DNA from: Microbacterium arborescens
GTDB lineage: Bacteria; Actinomycetota; Actinomycetes; Actinomycetales; Microbacteriaceae
Length of the DNA stretch: 64,000 nt
Assembly: GCA_003339645.1 (NCBI GenBank)
Contig: QNUV01000099.1
Coordinates: 124,001 to 188,000, forward strand
Direction: 5' to 3'
Each line of letters starts with the position of its first letter. Within the stretch, counting starts at the first letter, position 1. Both the position numbers and the translations under genes were made by a program. Below, one piece after another: positions 8,316-16,669 of the stretch. A model generated the notes under the pieces. The model was not told the origin of the DNA and made no database searches. It worked only from the letters and a program-made list of their open reading frames with translations.

Positions 8316-9338
8316 TTGCACGGAAACGCCACCACTCGTTACGACGACGTCGCCCTCCTTTCGGTCGCGAGTGTCCTCCCCTCCCGCGTCACCTCTTCCG
8401 ACGCGATCGAGGACCGATTGTCGGACGTGCTGCGGCAGCTCAAACTCAAGCCGGGCCTTCTGCGCCGGGTCGCGGGCGTGAACGAGCGACGCAACTGGGC
8501 TGCGGGCGAGTCCTCCGACGACGCGACGATCCAGGCGGGGCGCCGGGCGCTCGACGAGGCGGGCGTGCGTCCCGACCAGATCGGCCTGCTCATCAACACC
8601 TCGGTGTCGCGGAAGCATCTCGAGCCCTCCGTCGCGGTGCGACTTCACCACGGGCTCGGGCTGCCCACCTCGGCCATCAACTTCGACGTCGCCAACGCTT
8701 GTCTCGGCTTCATCAACGGCATGAGCCTCGCGTCGGGAATGATCCAATCGGGCCAGATCGACTACGCGATCATCGTCAACGGCGAGGACGCCGATGAGAT
8801 CCAGGTCAACACGGTCGAGCGACTCAATCGCGGCGGCCTCGACCGCAACGGGTTCATGAGCGAGTTCGCCTCGCTCACCCTCGGCTCGGGCGCCGCCGCC
8901 GCCGTGCTGGGGCGTGCGAGCGAGAACCCCGGCGGACATCGCATCGTCGGCGGCGTGACCCGCGCGGCCACGCAGTTCCACGAGCTGTGCGTCGGGAGCG
9001 TCGACGGAATGTTCACCGATGCGAAGGCTCTCCTCAAGGGCGGTCTGGCGCTCGTCGTCGACGCCTGGAAAGAAGCGCAGTCGACCTTCTCGTGGTCGAG
9101 CATCGACCGTTACATCACGCACCAGGTCTCGTCGGTGCACACCAACGCGATCGTCAAGGCCGTCGGCCTCGATCGCCGCCGCGTTCCGGTCACGTATCCC
9201 CAACTGGGCAACGTGGGACCGGCATCCATCCCCATCACCCTGGATGCGGAGAAGGCGACGCTGCAGCGCGGCGATCGCGTGCTGCTCATGGGTGTCGGCT
9301 CCGGGCTGAACACCAGCATGCTGGAGCTCGCCTGGTGA
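8316..9338 (+). CDS. oleA: OleA: long-chain acyl-CoA head-to-head condensing thiolase
   Basis: First enzyme of long-chain olefin synthesis. It joins two fatty acyl-CoAs by non-decarboxylative Claisen condensation into a 2-alkyl-3-ketoacid. It is a thiolase-fold protein related to 3-oxoacyl-ACP synthase III. With the TTG start (340 residues), the catalytic Cys129 lies in DVANACLGF. His and Asn follow in RYITHQVSSVHTN and LGNVGPAS, and the OleA-typical Glu is in KHLEPS (about 103). The TTG has GGGAG 5 bases before it and fits family N-termini (GNATTRYDDVALLSV). An ATG at 8244 is an in-frame alternative that would suit a leaderless mRNA. The stop overlaps the oleBC GTG (GTGA). Confidence 0.93.
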   Translation: MHGNATTRYDDVALLSVASVLPSRVTSSDAIEDRLSDVLRQLKLKPGLLRRVAGVNERRNWAAGESSDDATIQAGRRALDEAGVRPDQIGLLINTSVSRKHLEPSVAVRLHHGLGLPTSAINFDVANACLGFINGMSLASGMIQSGQIDYAIIVNGEDADEIQVNTVERLNRGGLDRNGFMSEFASLTLGSGAAAAVLGRASENPGGHRIVGGVTRAATQFHELCVGSVDGMFTDAKALLKGGLALVVDAWKEAQSTFSWSSIDRYITHQVSSVHTNAIVKAVGLDRRRVPVTYPQLGNVGPASIPITLDAEKATLQRGDRVLLMGVGSGLNTSMLELAW

Positions 9339-12010
9339 CCCCGGTGGTGCCGCGGGAGCTCCCCGGAATCGAGGGCGGCGTCTCGACGACCCGCGTCGTG
9401 GCCGGTGTCGGCGCCGACGCCGGATCGCAGCGACGCTGGCACCTGCTCGACACCGCTCCGCTGCTCGAGCGAGAGGGCATCACCCCGGTCGGGACGATCG
9501 TCGCGGTGCACGGCAACCCGACCTGGTCGTATCTGTGGCGCGCCCTCGTCGCGGCGTCGCTGCAGCGCGCACGTGCCGGCGGACCGGCGTGGCGCATCGT
9601 CGCCGTCGATCAGCTCGAGATGGGCTACTCCGAGCGCACGACACTGACGCGGGGCCTGCCGCAGCGCATCGACGACCTCGGTGCGCTGATCGATGAGCTC
9701 GGCATCACCGGCACGCTCGTCACCCTCGGCCACGACTGGGGAGGCCCGATCTCGCTGGGATGGGCCGTGCGCCATCGCGACCGCGTCGACGCCGTCGCCG
9801 TTCTCAACACCGCGGTGCATCACCCCGCTGGGATGCCGCTGCCCTCGGCCCTGCGCGTCGCGGGAGCCCGATCGCTGCTGGCCACGACGACGATCAAGAC
9901 GACCGCGTTCCTCGACACGACCCTCGCGCTGGCCGATCCTCCGCTCGCTCCCGAGGTGCGTGCCGCTTACCGGGCGCCGTACGCGTCGAGCGGACTGCGG
10001 CGCGGCATCGGCGCATTCGTCGCCGACATCCCCGCCACGCCCGAGCATCCGAGCACTCCCGCCCTCGACGAGCTCGCAGGCGGCCTCGTCGACCTGACGG
10101 TGCCCGCCCTGCTGCTGCGCGGGCCGCGCGACCCGGTGTTCGGCGAGCACCATCTCGACGACCTCGCGCGCCGCCTTCCGCACGCCGACGTGCATCGCTT
10201 TGAAGGTGCCGGACACATGCTCGCGGAGGAGCGCCCGTACGCGGACGTCGTGCTCGACTGGCTCGACGACAACGGCCTGTCCTCCGGTGACACGACTGAC
10301 GCCCGTGACGTGGGTGAGCGCCGCATCCCCGCCGACGAGAAGGATGCGGACGACGACGCTCGCGCGTTCGTCCCGATCTGGCAGCGACTCTTCGACCGCA
10401 GCGACGACGACGACACCGCCGTGGTCGATCTCACCCGACGCGTCGGCGGGGAGCCGCTGGACGTCAGCTGGCGCGAGCTCGCGCAGCGTGTGGATCAACT
10501 CGCCGCGGGGTTCGCGGCGTTCGGAATCCGACGCGGTGACCGGGTCTCGCTGCTCGTGCAGCCCGGTCCGACGCTGACCGCCGTGCTCTACGCGTGCCTG
10601 CGCATCGGCGCCGTCGTGGTGGTCGCCGACCGGGGGCTGGGAATCCGCGGGCTCTCTCGCGCCGTCCGCGGCACCGAGCCCGCCTTCGTCATCGGCGAGC
10701 AGGCCGGCCTCGCGGCCGCACGCGCACTCGGGTGGCCGGGCCGGCGCATCTCGGCTCCGAATCTGCCCGCCCCGGCAGCCCGTGCGCTCGGCGTCGAGGC
10801 CTCGCTCGCCGAGATCGCCACCTCGGGTTCTCGCGGCGCGGTGCCGGCGCCGCCGTCTGCCGACGACGAAGCGGCGATCCTCTTCACCTCCGGCTCCACC
10901 GGCCCCGCCAAGGGTGTCGTGTACACCCACGCGCAGCTCGCCGCGCTCCGCGACACCCTCGGATCGCACTTCGACGTCACCCCCGATGTCGGGCTGGTGA
11001 CGGGCTTCGCCCCCTTCGCCCTGCTGGGTCCTGCGCTCGGCACGCGATCGGCGACGCCGCGCATGGATGTCTCAGCGCCGCGCACGCTCACGGCGACCGC
11101 GGTCGCCGAAGCGGTCCGCGCCTCCCGTGCGCGCATCGTGTTCCTCTCTCCCGCGGCCGTGGCGAATGTCTGCGCGACGGCCGATGCGCTCACAACCGAC
11201 GATCGCGCAGCGCTCGCGCAGGTGCGCACGTTCCTTTCGACCGGCGCGCCCGTGAGCATCGGCCTTCTGCGCCAGGCGCACGAGCTCATGCCCGAGGCCG
11301 AAGCTCACACGCCGTACGGCATGACCGAGTGCCTGCTCGTCACCGACGTCACCCTCGACGAGCTCGAGCGAACGCAGTCGGCGCCCGACGCCGGCGTCTG
11401 CGTGGGCACGCCGATCGGCACGGGCACGGTCCGCGTCTCCGGCCTCGACGCCGATGGCCGTGCAACCGGCGACCTCTCGGACACACCGCATGTCACGGGC
11501 GAGATCGTGGTCTCGGCGCCCCACCTGAAGCGCGGCTACCACCGTCTGTGGGCGACCGATCGCGAGGCGGTGCGAGGTACGGGCTCCCACCCCGGCCGCT
11601 GGCATCGCACCGGAGACGTCGGTCACTTCGACGCCGAGGGTCGGCTCTGGGTCGAGGGGCGGCTCCCCCATGTCGTCGTCACGAGTGACGGGCCCGTGAC
11701 CCCGGTCGGTCCCGAGCAGCAGATCGAGAGGGTCGAGGGCGTCCGCCGCGCGGCCGTCGTGGGTGTCGGGCCCCGGGGCCGCCAGGTGTGCGTCGCCGTC
11801 GTCGAGACGACGCCCGGGGCGCGCCGGCCCGGCCTCGCCCCGTCGGCACTGGCCGAGCGCATCCGTGCGGCATCCGACTCCGCGATCGCTGCCGTGCTCG
11901 TCGTGCCGGCCCTGCCCACCGACATCCGGCACAACTCCAAGATCGACCGGTCGCGCCTGGCGGCGTGGGCCGAGCGCGTGCTCGCCGGCGAGAAGCCGAG
12001 CGCACCGTGA
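9335..12010 (+). CDS. oleBC: OleBC fusion: beta-lactone decarboxylase + beta-lactone synthetase
   Basis: One 891-residue polypeptide carrying two steps of olefin synthesis. Residues about 30-315 are OleB, an alpha/beta-hydrolase of haloalkane-dehalogenase type. It has HGNPTWSYLWR for the oxyanion region, the nucleophile elbow GHDWGG with Asp134, and the catalytic His near 293 in GAGHMLAEE. A charged linker (about 315-343) joins OleC, an adenylate-forming-type enzyme with the P-loop LFTSGSTGPAKG near 515 and a C-terminal RHNSKIDRSRLAAW. OleC cyclises the beta-hydroxy acid to a beta-lactone using ATP, and OleB decarboxylates it to the cis-olefin. The fusion is known in actinobacterial ole clusters such as Micrococcus. 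The GTG start and the stop overlap both neighbours by 4 bases. Confidence 0.94.
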   Translation: MTPVVPRELPGIEGGVSTTRVVAGVGADAGSQRRWHLLDTAPLLEREGITPVGTIVAVHGNPTWSYLWRALVAASLQRARAGGPAWRIVAVDQLEMGYSERTTLTRGLPQRIDDLGALIDELGITGTLVTLGHDWGGPISLGWAVRHRDRVDAVAVLNTAVHHPAGMPLPSALRVAGARSLLATTTIKTTAFLDTTLALADPPLAPEVRAAYRAPYASSGLRRGIGAFVADIPATPEHPSTPALDELAGGLVDLTVPALLLRGPRDPVFGEHHLDDLARRLPHADVHRFEGAGHMLAEERPYADVVLDWLDDNGLSSGDTTDARDVGERRIPADEKDADDDARAFVPIWQRLFDRSDDDDTAVVDLTRRVGGEPLDVSWRELAQRVDQLAAGFAAFGIRRGDRVSLLVQPGPTLTAVLYACLRIGAVVVVADRGLGIRGLSRAVRGTEPAFVIGEQAGLAAARALGWPGRRISAPNLPAPAARALGVEASLAEIATSGSRGAVPAPPSADDEAAILFTSGSTGPAKGVVYTHAQLAALRDTLGSHFDVTPDVGLVTGFAPFALLGPALGTRSATPRMDVSAPRTLTATAVAEAVRASRARIVFLSPAAVANVCATADALTTDDRAALAQVRTFLSTGAPVSIGLLRQAHELMPEAEAHTPYGMTECLLVTDVTLDELERTQSAPDAGVCVGTPIGTGTVRVSGLDADGRATGDLSDTPHVTGEIVVSAPHLKRGYHRLWATDREAVRGTGSHPGRWHRTGDVGHFDAEGRLWVEGRLPHVVVTSDGPVTPVGPEQQIERVEGVRRAAVVGVGPRGRQVCVAVVETTPGARRPGLAPSALAERIRAASDSAIAAVLVVPALPTDIRHNSKIDRSRLAAWAERVLAGEKPSAP

Positions 12011-12981
12011 TCGTCCTGGCCACCGGGGCATCCGGTTTTCTCGGTCGCGCTGTCGTCGCGGACCTGCTCTCCGCCGGGCACGAGGTGCGCACCTTGCAGC
12101 GCCGCCCGTCCGGCATCACCGGAGCGCACGACATCCGGGGATCGGTCACCGATGCGACCACCGTGGCGGATGCCGTGGCGGGCGCGGATGCCGTCGTCCA
12201 CCTCGCCGCGAAAGTGTCGCTCGCCGGTGACAGACGCGAGTTCCACGACGTCAACGTCGGGGGTACGACGACCCTCCTCGATGCCGCCGCGGCGGCGGGA
12301 GTGTCGCGCTTCGTGCAGGTCTCCTCCCCCTCCGTCGCTCACGCCGGCTCCGCGCTCGCGGGCGCCGGGGCCGATCCCGCCGACCCCGTTCGCGCGCGCG
12401 GCGAGTACGCGCGAACGAAGGCCGAGGCCGAGCTGATCGCGCTCGGACGCGACTCCGAGGCGATGCGCGTCGTCGCCGTGAGGCCGCATCTGGTGTGGGG
12501 CCCGGGCGACCCGCAGCTCATCGAGCGCATCGTGGCTCGCGCTCGGCGGCGCACGCTGCCGCTCCTGAACGGGGGCACGGCCCTCATCGACACCACATAC
12601 GTCGACAACGCCGCGTCGGGCATCGTGGCCGCGCTGGAGCGAGCGGACGCCGTCGGCGGTCGCGCTTACGTGCTCACCAACGGCGAACCGCGACCCGTGG
12701 GCGACCTGATGGCGGGCATCTGCCGCGCAGCGGGAGCCCCCGAGCCGAAGCTGCGCCTGCCGGCTGCCGTCGCCCGTGCGGCAGGAGCCGCCGTGGAGAA
12801 GGTCTGGGACGTGCGTCCCGGCGCCGACGAGCCGCCGATGACGCGTTTCCTCGCCGAGCAGCTGTCGACCGCGCACTGGTTCGATCAGACGGAGATCCGG
12901 CGCGACCTGCGGTGGGCGCCGACCGTCTCGATCGATGAAGGACTCTCACGACTCGCGGAGCACTACGCCGCACACCGCTGA
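12007..12981 (+). CDS. oleD: OleD: 2-alkyl-3-oxoalkanoate reductase
   Basis: NADPH-dependent extended short-chain dehydrogenase that reduces the OleA product to the 2-alkyl-3-hydroxy acid used by OleC. The 324 residues begin with the Rossmann motif TGASGFLG (6-13). The active site is Ser in VQVSSPSVAH with Tyr134 and Lys138 (EYARTKAE). The GTG overlaps the oleBC stop (GTGA), so the whole operon is translationally coupled in the order A-BC-D. Protein order differs from pathway order (A, D, C, B). The stop codon lies within a short hairpin shared with the convergent transporter gene. Confidence 0.94.
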   Translation: MIVLATGASGFLGRAVVADLLSAGHEVRTLQRRPSGITGAHDIRGSVTDATTVADAVAGADAVVHLAAKVSLAGDRREFHDVNVGGTTTLLDAAAAAGVSRFVQVSSPSVAHAGSALAGAGADPADPVRARGEYARTKAEAELIALGRDSEAMRVVAVRPHLVWGPGDPQLIERIVARARRRTLPLLNGGTALIDTTYVDNAASGIVAALERADAVGGRAYVLTNGEPRPVGDLMAGICRAAGAPEPKLRLPAAVARAAGAAVEKVWDVRPGADEPPMTRFLAEQLSTAHWFDQTEIRRDLRWAPTVSIDEGLSRLAEHYAAHR

Positions 12982-12993
12982 GACTCTCAGCGG
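12975..12993. terminator. Hairpin containing both convergent stop codons (oleD / transporter)
   Basis: CCGCTGAG, a 3-base loop, CTCAGCGG: an 8-bp perfect stem. It includes the TGA of oleD and, on the other strand, the TGA of the transporter. There is no T-run, so it is weak as an intrinsic terminator. Confidence 0.5.
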
Positions 12994-13940
12994 ACGCGGC
13001 GCCGCCAGGGAACGACGGCGATGATGACGCCGACGAAGGCGACCGCGGCGGCCGTGGTCGCAGCCAGCAGCGACGGTCCGGACGGGGGCGGCGCGATCGC
13101 GTCGAGGACGATCGAGGCGGCGAGGAGTCCGACGACGGATCCGAGGCCGAGGAGCAGCACCCCGGTGCGCTTGACCAACGCCGCCGAGATCACGATATAG
13201 ACCACGCCCGTCGCACCGCCGAGGTACATCCAGGGCTCGGCCTGCAGCGCCCCCGGCATCCCGTTGACCGTCACACTCACCGCCGCTGCGATGCCGAGCG
13301 CGATCGATCCTCCCGCGAAGTTCACCACCGTCGTCGACAGCGGGCTGCCGAGCTCCTGCCGGAGCCGGCCGTTGGTGGCCTGCTGCCAGGCGATGCCGGC
13401 TCCCGCGACGAGCGGCAGCGCCAGCATCCACCAGGCGACGGGCTCGCCGCGCTGGCCGAGAGCGCACAGCACGACGCCGACGATCGCCAGCAGACCGCCC
13501 GCCAGCCGGGGAACGGTCACGGCGACGACGCCGGCCGGTCCATACCCGACGCGGTCGAGCACCAGGCCACCTGCCGTCTGCCCCGCCACGAGCCCGACCG
13601 TGAAGAGCGCGACCCCGATCGTGGCGACGGTGAGCCCCTGGGTGGCGACCGTCACAGCGCCCGCGAGCCCGCCCAGCAACATCCAGACGGGAATGCTGCG
13701 CCCCGCGCCCGCGACGAGCCGTCGGAGTCCTTGCCGGCCGGTGGGGGCGAGCAGGGTGCCCACGAGGATAAGTACCAGACCGCTTCCGAACGAGATGAAC
13801 GCCGCGACGAACCCATCTCCGATCGCCGCGCCGAGCGCACCGTTGATACGAGCTTGAACGGCGGTGAGGACGCCGACCAACACTGTTGCGGCGATCGCCG
13901 CACCAAGCGGCAGAGCCGGGGGTCGATTCTGATCGGTCAC
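12987..13940 (-). CDS. DMT-superfamily transporter, YdcZ (DUF606) type
   Basis: A 317-residue integral membrane protein with about ten hydrophobic helices. It is built from two homologous halves of about 150 residues, as in duplicated YdcZ/DUF606 proteins. The N-terminal half opens with GAAIAATVLVGVLTAVQARINGALGAAIG and the second half has the matching WQQATNGRLRQELGSPLSTTVVNF. It is probably an inner-membrane exporter of unknown substrate. It starts with GTG. Although it abuts the ole operon, it is convergent to it and not part of it. Confidence 0.88.
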   Translation of the reverse strand: MTDQNRPPALPLGAAIAATVLVGVLTAVQARINGALGAAIGDGFVAAFISFGSGLVLILVGTLLAPTGRQGLRRLVAGAGRSIPVWMLLGGLAGAVTVATQGLTVATIGVALFTVGLVAGQTAGGLVLDRVGYGPAGVVAVTVPRLAGGLLAIVGVVLCALGQRGEPVAWWMLALPLVAGAGIAWQQATNGRLRQELGSPLSTTVVNFAGGSIALGIAAAVSVTVNGMPGALQAEPWMYLGGATGVVYIVISAALVKRTGVLLLGLGSVVGLLAASIVLDAIAPPPSGPSLLAATTAAAVAFVGVIIAVVPWRRRVR

Positions 13941-14002
13941 TCGGTCAATAGTGCATCAGGAGGCACCGCGCCACGAACCGTGCGGGCTGCACGCGCCCCC
14001 TC

Positions 14003-14031
14003 TTGACGCTGGTGGGACGAACCGAGACCGT
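14003..14031 (+). promoter_or_regulatory. Promoter of small-protein gene at 14135
   Basis: -35 TTGACG (14003-14008), exactly 17 bases, -10 GACCGT (14026-14031). The same TTGACG-N17-GACCGT arrangement precedes the paralogue at 15799. Recurrence before two paralogues is the main support. Confidence 0.55.
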
Positions 14032-14046
14032 GGATGAGGAGAACGG

Positions 14047-14119
14047 GGAACGATTCGCGGGCGCGGTCCACACGCCGCATATCCCCCCTCAGTGCGGCGG
14101 CCGACTCGCGAATCGTTCC
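14047..14119 (+). promoter_or_regulatory. Long leader stem-loop with nested C6-loop hairpin
   Basis: A 13-bp perfect inverted repeat (GGAACGATTCGCG at 14047-14059; CGCGAATCGTTCC at 14107-14119) encloses a 7-bp hairpin (CGCCGCA/TGCGGCG) whose loop contains CCCCCC. The outer 3' arm ends 5 bases before the GGGAG ribosome-binding site of the gene at 14135, so it could control translation. Function is inferred. Confidence 0.55.
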
Positions 14120-14134
14120 TCTTCGGGAGCCATC

Positions 14135-14497
14135 ATGGGGCGATTCATCTACGGCAACGGCAACACGAAGGTCGAGATCGAGGACCGTGCTCTCGCGCAC
14201 CTGCAACAGGTCATCGGGTCGAAGCTCCGTCGCAACGAGCGCTTCTTCTTCACCTGGCGCGACGACGTGAGCATCGGCGACGGGCGCCGGTCCGTCTGGA
14301 TCCATCAGAACGCCGACCTGGTGTTCAAGTACCACGGGCATCGCCCGCCGCAGCTGAACCGGGACTGGCTCGAGGCCCTCACCACCGTCGCCAACTCCGG
14401 CGGCGGCCTCTACCTCACCCCGGAACCCCCTCCGCGCAGCCGCGTCGGCCACGACGCGGCGCTGCACGACCGGGCCGATGCGATCGGCCGCGGCTGA
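14135..14497 (+). CDS. Small conserved protein, DUF7882-like, paralogue A
   Basis: 120 residues, no signal peptide or membrane helix. Pattern: MGRFIYGNGNTKVEIEDRAL, AHLQQVIGSKLRRNERFFFTW, then SVWIHQNADLVFKYHG and LTTVANSGGGLYLTPEP. It matches a short family common in Microbacteriaceae (I believe DUF7882, sometimes misnamed ATP-dependent DNA ligase). No catalytic motif is visible and I do not infer an activity. It is closely related to the gene at 15799 and more distantly to 16670-16999. GGGAG lies 5-9 bases before the ATG, and a structured leader precedes it. Confidence 0.8.
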   Translation: MGRFIYGNGNTKVEIEDRALAHLQQVIGSKLRRNERFFFTWRDDVSIGDGRRSVWIHQNADLVFKYHGHRPPQLNRDWLEALTTVANSGGGLYLTPEPPPRSRVGHDAALHDRADAIGRG

Positions 14498-14519
14498 CGC
14501 GCAGCCTAGGCTGGTTCCC

Positions 14520-14795
14520 ATGTACGTGGGCACCATTCGTCGCGTCGAGAACACCACCGTCGAACTCGCAGGTCACTCGCTCGAGGAGATCCGGGATCAG
14601 GCACAGGCTGCCGCCCCGGAGGGCTTCGACCTCGTGTCCGCGCCGGTGCAGATGATCAAGGGCAGCAGCGAGCTCAAGGCGACCGCGACCTATCAGCGCC
14701 GCGACGGCTTGCGCGACATCGAGGCCGACGACCGGGAGGCGTTGTTCGCCAAGGTGCCCGAGGGTTGGCAGCTCGTCAACATCCGCAAGCACTGA
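14520..14795 (+). CDS. Small conserved hypothetical protein
   Basis: 91 residues, soluble and acidic: MYVGTIRRVENTTVELAGHS then EEIRDQAQAAAPEGFDLVSAPVQMIKGSSELKATATYQ. It ends EALFAKVPEGWQLVNIRK. The alternation of short beta strands and one helix suggests a small alpha/beta domain. I do not recognise the family. It begins 22 bases after the DUF7882-like gene A and could share its transcript. The ATG has only a weak ribosome-binding site. Confidence 0.65.
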   Translation: MYVGTIRRVENTTVELAGHSLEEIRDQAQAAAPEGFDLVSAPVQMIKGSSELKATATYQRRDGLRDIEADDREALFAKVPEGWQLVNIRKH

Positions 14796-14901
14796 CGTCG
14801 CCGGTCCGGCCGGCTCCGCTTGGTCGCGTCGCGGAGAGCCAGACCACGTCGGGATGTCGTCGGGCCATGTCAGTCTCTGGCCGGGAGAGGAGACCCGGCC
14901 C

Positions 14902-15219
14902 GTGGGCACGAACAAGCGTTACGCCGATGCAATCGATCGACGGGTCGACGAACGCACCGAACGCGTCCTCATGCGCATCCCGCCGTGCACGATCCCGATG
15001 CAGGCCTATGGGCCACGCCCGCTCGAGTGGCCGGCGGACCGGCCTGCGGTGTGGGCGTGGGTGTCGTGGCCGCACAAGCCCGCCGAACGGGTCGCAGCCA
15101 TCGCGCACGGGTGGAACGATCGCGTCGTGGTCGTGCACTGGATGAGCCCGGCCGGCGAGCTCAACACCGTCGTCTGGCGCAACGCCGTGACGCGCCGCGG
15201 CGAGCGCGCGCACGGATAG
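14902..15219 (+). CDS. Small conserved hypothetical protein (GTNKRYADAIDRR type)
   Basis: 105 residues. The N-terminus VGTNKRYADAIDRRVDERTE is a pattern I have seen at the start of short Microbacteriaceae proteins; its role is unknown. The remainder, AVWAWVSWPHKPAERVAAIAHGWNDRVVVVHW, resembles a small strand-rich domain. I prefer the GTG at 14902 (GAGAGGAG about 9 bases upstream). The frame also opens at an ATG at 14854. Confidence 0.6.
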   Translation: MGTNKRYADAIDRRVDERTERVLMRIPPCTIPMQAYGPRPLEWPADRPAVWAWVSWPHKPAERVAAIAHGWNDRVVVVHWMSPAGELNTVVWRNAVTRRGERAHG

Positions 15220-15283
15220 CCCGCCGCTGACGAGTTGGCAACCCCGTCCCGCACCATCGCCCGCCGTGGCATCGTGCGTCACG

Positions 15284-15643
15284 ATGCGTTACGTCAAGTA
15301 CGGGGGCGAGACCTTCATCACCAGCGATGCCGTCGCTCGCGCGCTGCTCGCGCTGACGGCGAGCGTGGCCGCCACATCGGGAAGTGAAGTCGTCACGGTC
15401 CTCGCGATCGAGCCGGGGTCGGAGGAGCCCGCGCAGGTCGATCTCGTCATCGGGACGGGCATCCACATTCTGTCCCGGCCCGCGGCCATCGACATCCCGG
15501 AGCCGGATTTCGAGGATGCCGTCGGCTGGCTGCAGTTGCATCCCGACTACCCCCGCCGCGCGCCTGAGCCCGGCCCGACAGCCGAGACCGACGACCTCAC
15601 GTCGTGGAACGACGATTTCGGCGGAGCGATCGACATCATCTGA
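15284..15643 (+). CDS. Small conserved protein, family X paralogue 1
   Basis: 119 residues, soluble: MRYVKYGGETFITSDAVARA then LLALTASVAATSGSEVVTVLAI, VDLVIGTGIHILSRP and LQLHPDYPRRAP, ending with an acidic tail. It is clearly homologous to the gene at 17198 (shared H/Y-YG start, VDLILG.GI..MS.P, HP.YP.R). I do not recognise a named family. It immediately precedes the second DUF7882-like gene, as the 17198 copy lies beside the third. Confidence 0.7.
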   Translation: MRYVKYGGETFITSDAVARALLALTASVAATSGSEVVTVLAIEPGSEEPAQVDLVIGTGIHILSRPAAIDIPEPDFEDAVGWLQLHPDYPRRAPEPGPTAETDDLTSWNDDFGGAIDII

Positions 15644-15677
15644 GATCTCGCGGCGTGAGCCGTTACGCGCAGTGCCC

Positions 15678-15706
15678 TTGACGACCGCTCGTGCGACGAG
15701 GACCGT
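15678..15706 (+). promoter_or_regulatory. Promoter of small-protein gene at 15799
   Basis: -35 TTGACG (15678-15683), 17 bases, -10 GACCGT (15701-15706), identical hexamers and spacing to the promoter of paralogue A at 14003. The leader that follows is C-rich (CCTCCTC, CCCTCCCC) before the GGAGGA ribosome-binding site, and could pair with it. Confidence 0.55.
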
Positions 15707-15798
15707 TATGAGCAAGCAAGCGTGGAAAAACGCGATGGCCTCCTCGCTCCCTCCCCTCATCGGAGCGGCCGTCGCCCTGTGCACGTGTGGAGGACAGC

Positions 15799-16164
15799 AT
15801 GGGCCGCTTCATCTACGGAAACGGAAACGGAAACGCCAAGGTCGAGATCGAGGATCGCACGCTCGCTCACCTGCAGCAGGTCGTCGGGGCGAAGCTCGGG
15901 CGGAGCGAGTCGTTCTTCTTCACCTGGAAGGACGACCCGAGCGTGGGCGGCGGGCGGCGTGCTATGTGGATCCACCCGGGCGCCGACCTCGAGTTCAAGT
16001 TCCACGGCGGCCGCGAGCCCCAGCTCAGCCGGGAATGGCTCACCGCGCTCACGACCGTCGCGAGCTCCCCCACCGGACTGTACGTGGTACCGGAGCCGGC
16101 GCCGCGGGCGGCACCCTTGCACAGCGGCGGTGTCGAGCTCTACGGGGAGCGTATCGGCGGATGA
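15799..16164 (+). CDS. Small conserved protein, DUF7882-like, paralogue B
   Basis: 121 residues, close paralogue of the gene at 14135: MGRFIYGNGNGNAKVEIEDR, AHLQQVVGAKLGRSESFFFTW, MWIHPGADLEFKFHG, LTTVASSPTGLYVVPEP. It has an extra GN in the glycine/asparagine turn and a different tail (HSGGVELYGERIGG). The ATG is chosen because GGAGGA stands 4 bases before it. It shares its promoter form with paralogue A. Function unknown. Confidence 0.8.
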   Translation: MGRFIYGNGNGNAKVEIEDRTLAHLQQVVGAKLGRSESFFFTWKDDPSVGGGRRAMWIHPGADLEFKFHGGREPQLSREWLTALTTVASSPTGLYVVPEPAPRAAPLHSGGVELYGERIGG

Positions 16165-16320
16165 TCGACCGCCGGCCGGCGGTACAACGATCCCGTTTCG
16201 GTATCGGCGAGCGCCCTCGCGCACGCTGACCACGGAGGAGTCGGGAACGGTCGTCGGTCCAGGCGATAATGAGCGCCGGCGACACGACAGGCGTCTTGCC
16301 GGGTGCCATTGGAGGAGCGC

Positions 16321-16665
16321 ATGCCGTTTCGCACGAAAGAGACGTTGGAGGCCTGGCTGGCTGAGTTCGCCGAACTCGGATACCCGATCAGCGAGCGGCT
16401 GCGGGTGATGCCGCAGGACGGCACCGACGGCTATGACACGGGCCTCATCGGCCTCGACCTGGTCAATGCCGGCACCGTGACCTACCTGCAGCCCGAGCCC
16501 GTCGGTTCGACCCGCTGGGCGATCACGTTCGAAGCCCGCGAGCAGGACGTGAAGCTCGACGCCGGCCGTGCCTTCGAGCTGTCGGCGGAGCTGGCGATGG
16601 TGTCCGCCCTCTGCTCGTTCCTGCAGTCCAAGTCCGCCGACTTCATCGCGAGCCGGGCGACCTGA
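16321..16665 (+). CDS. Small conserved hypothetical protein
   Basis: 114 residues, soluble: MPFRTKETLEAWLAEFAELG, GTDGYDTGLIGLDLVNAGTVTYLQPEP, then a helix ELSAELAMVSALCSFLQSKSADF. GGAGGAG lies 4-5 bases upstream of the ATG, a strong site. I do not recognise the family. It is convergent with the third DUF7882-like gene, and the two stop codons fall in one imperfect hairpin. Confidence 0.7.
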   Translation: MPFRTKETLEAWLAEFAELGYPISERLRVMPQDGTDGYDTGLIGLDLVNAGTVTYLQPEPVGSTRWAITFEAREQDVKLDAGRAFELSAELAMVSALCSFLQSKSADFIASRAT

Positions 16666-16669
16666 CGGG

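Noticed and set aside
14072-14100. 6C-type RNA (C-rich loop hairpins)
   Set aside because: One loop has six C residues, but the paired two-hairpin layout of the 6C RNA class is not present. It is treated as a leader structure instead.
15710-15801. Small plus-strand frame starting ATG at 15709 upstream of DUF7882-B
   Set aside because: It runs without a stop into the next gene in another frame, has no ribosome-binding site and no homologous start in paralogue A, so it is better explained as leader sequence.
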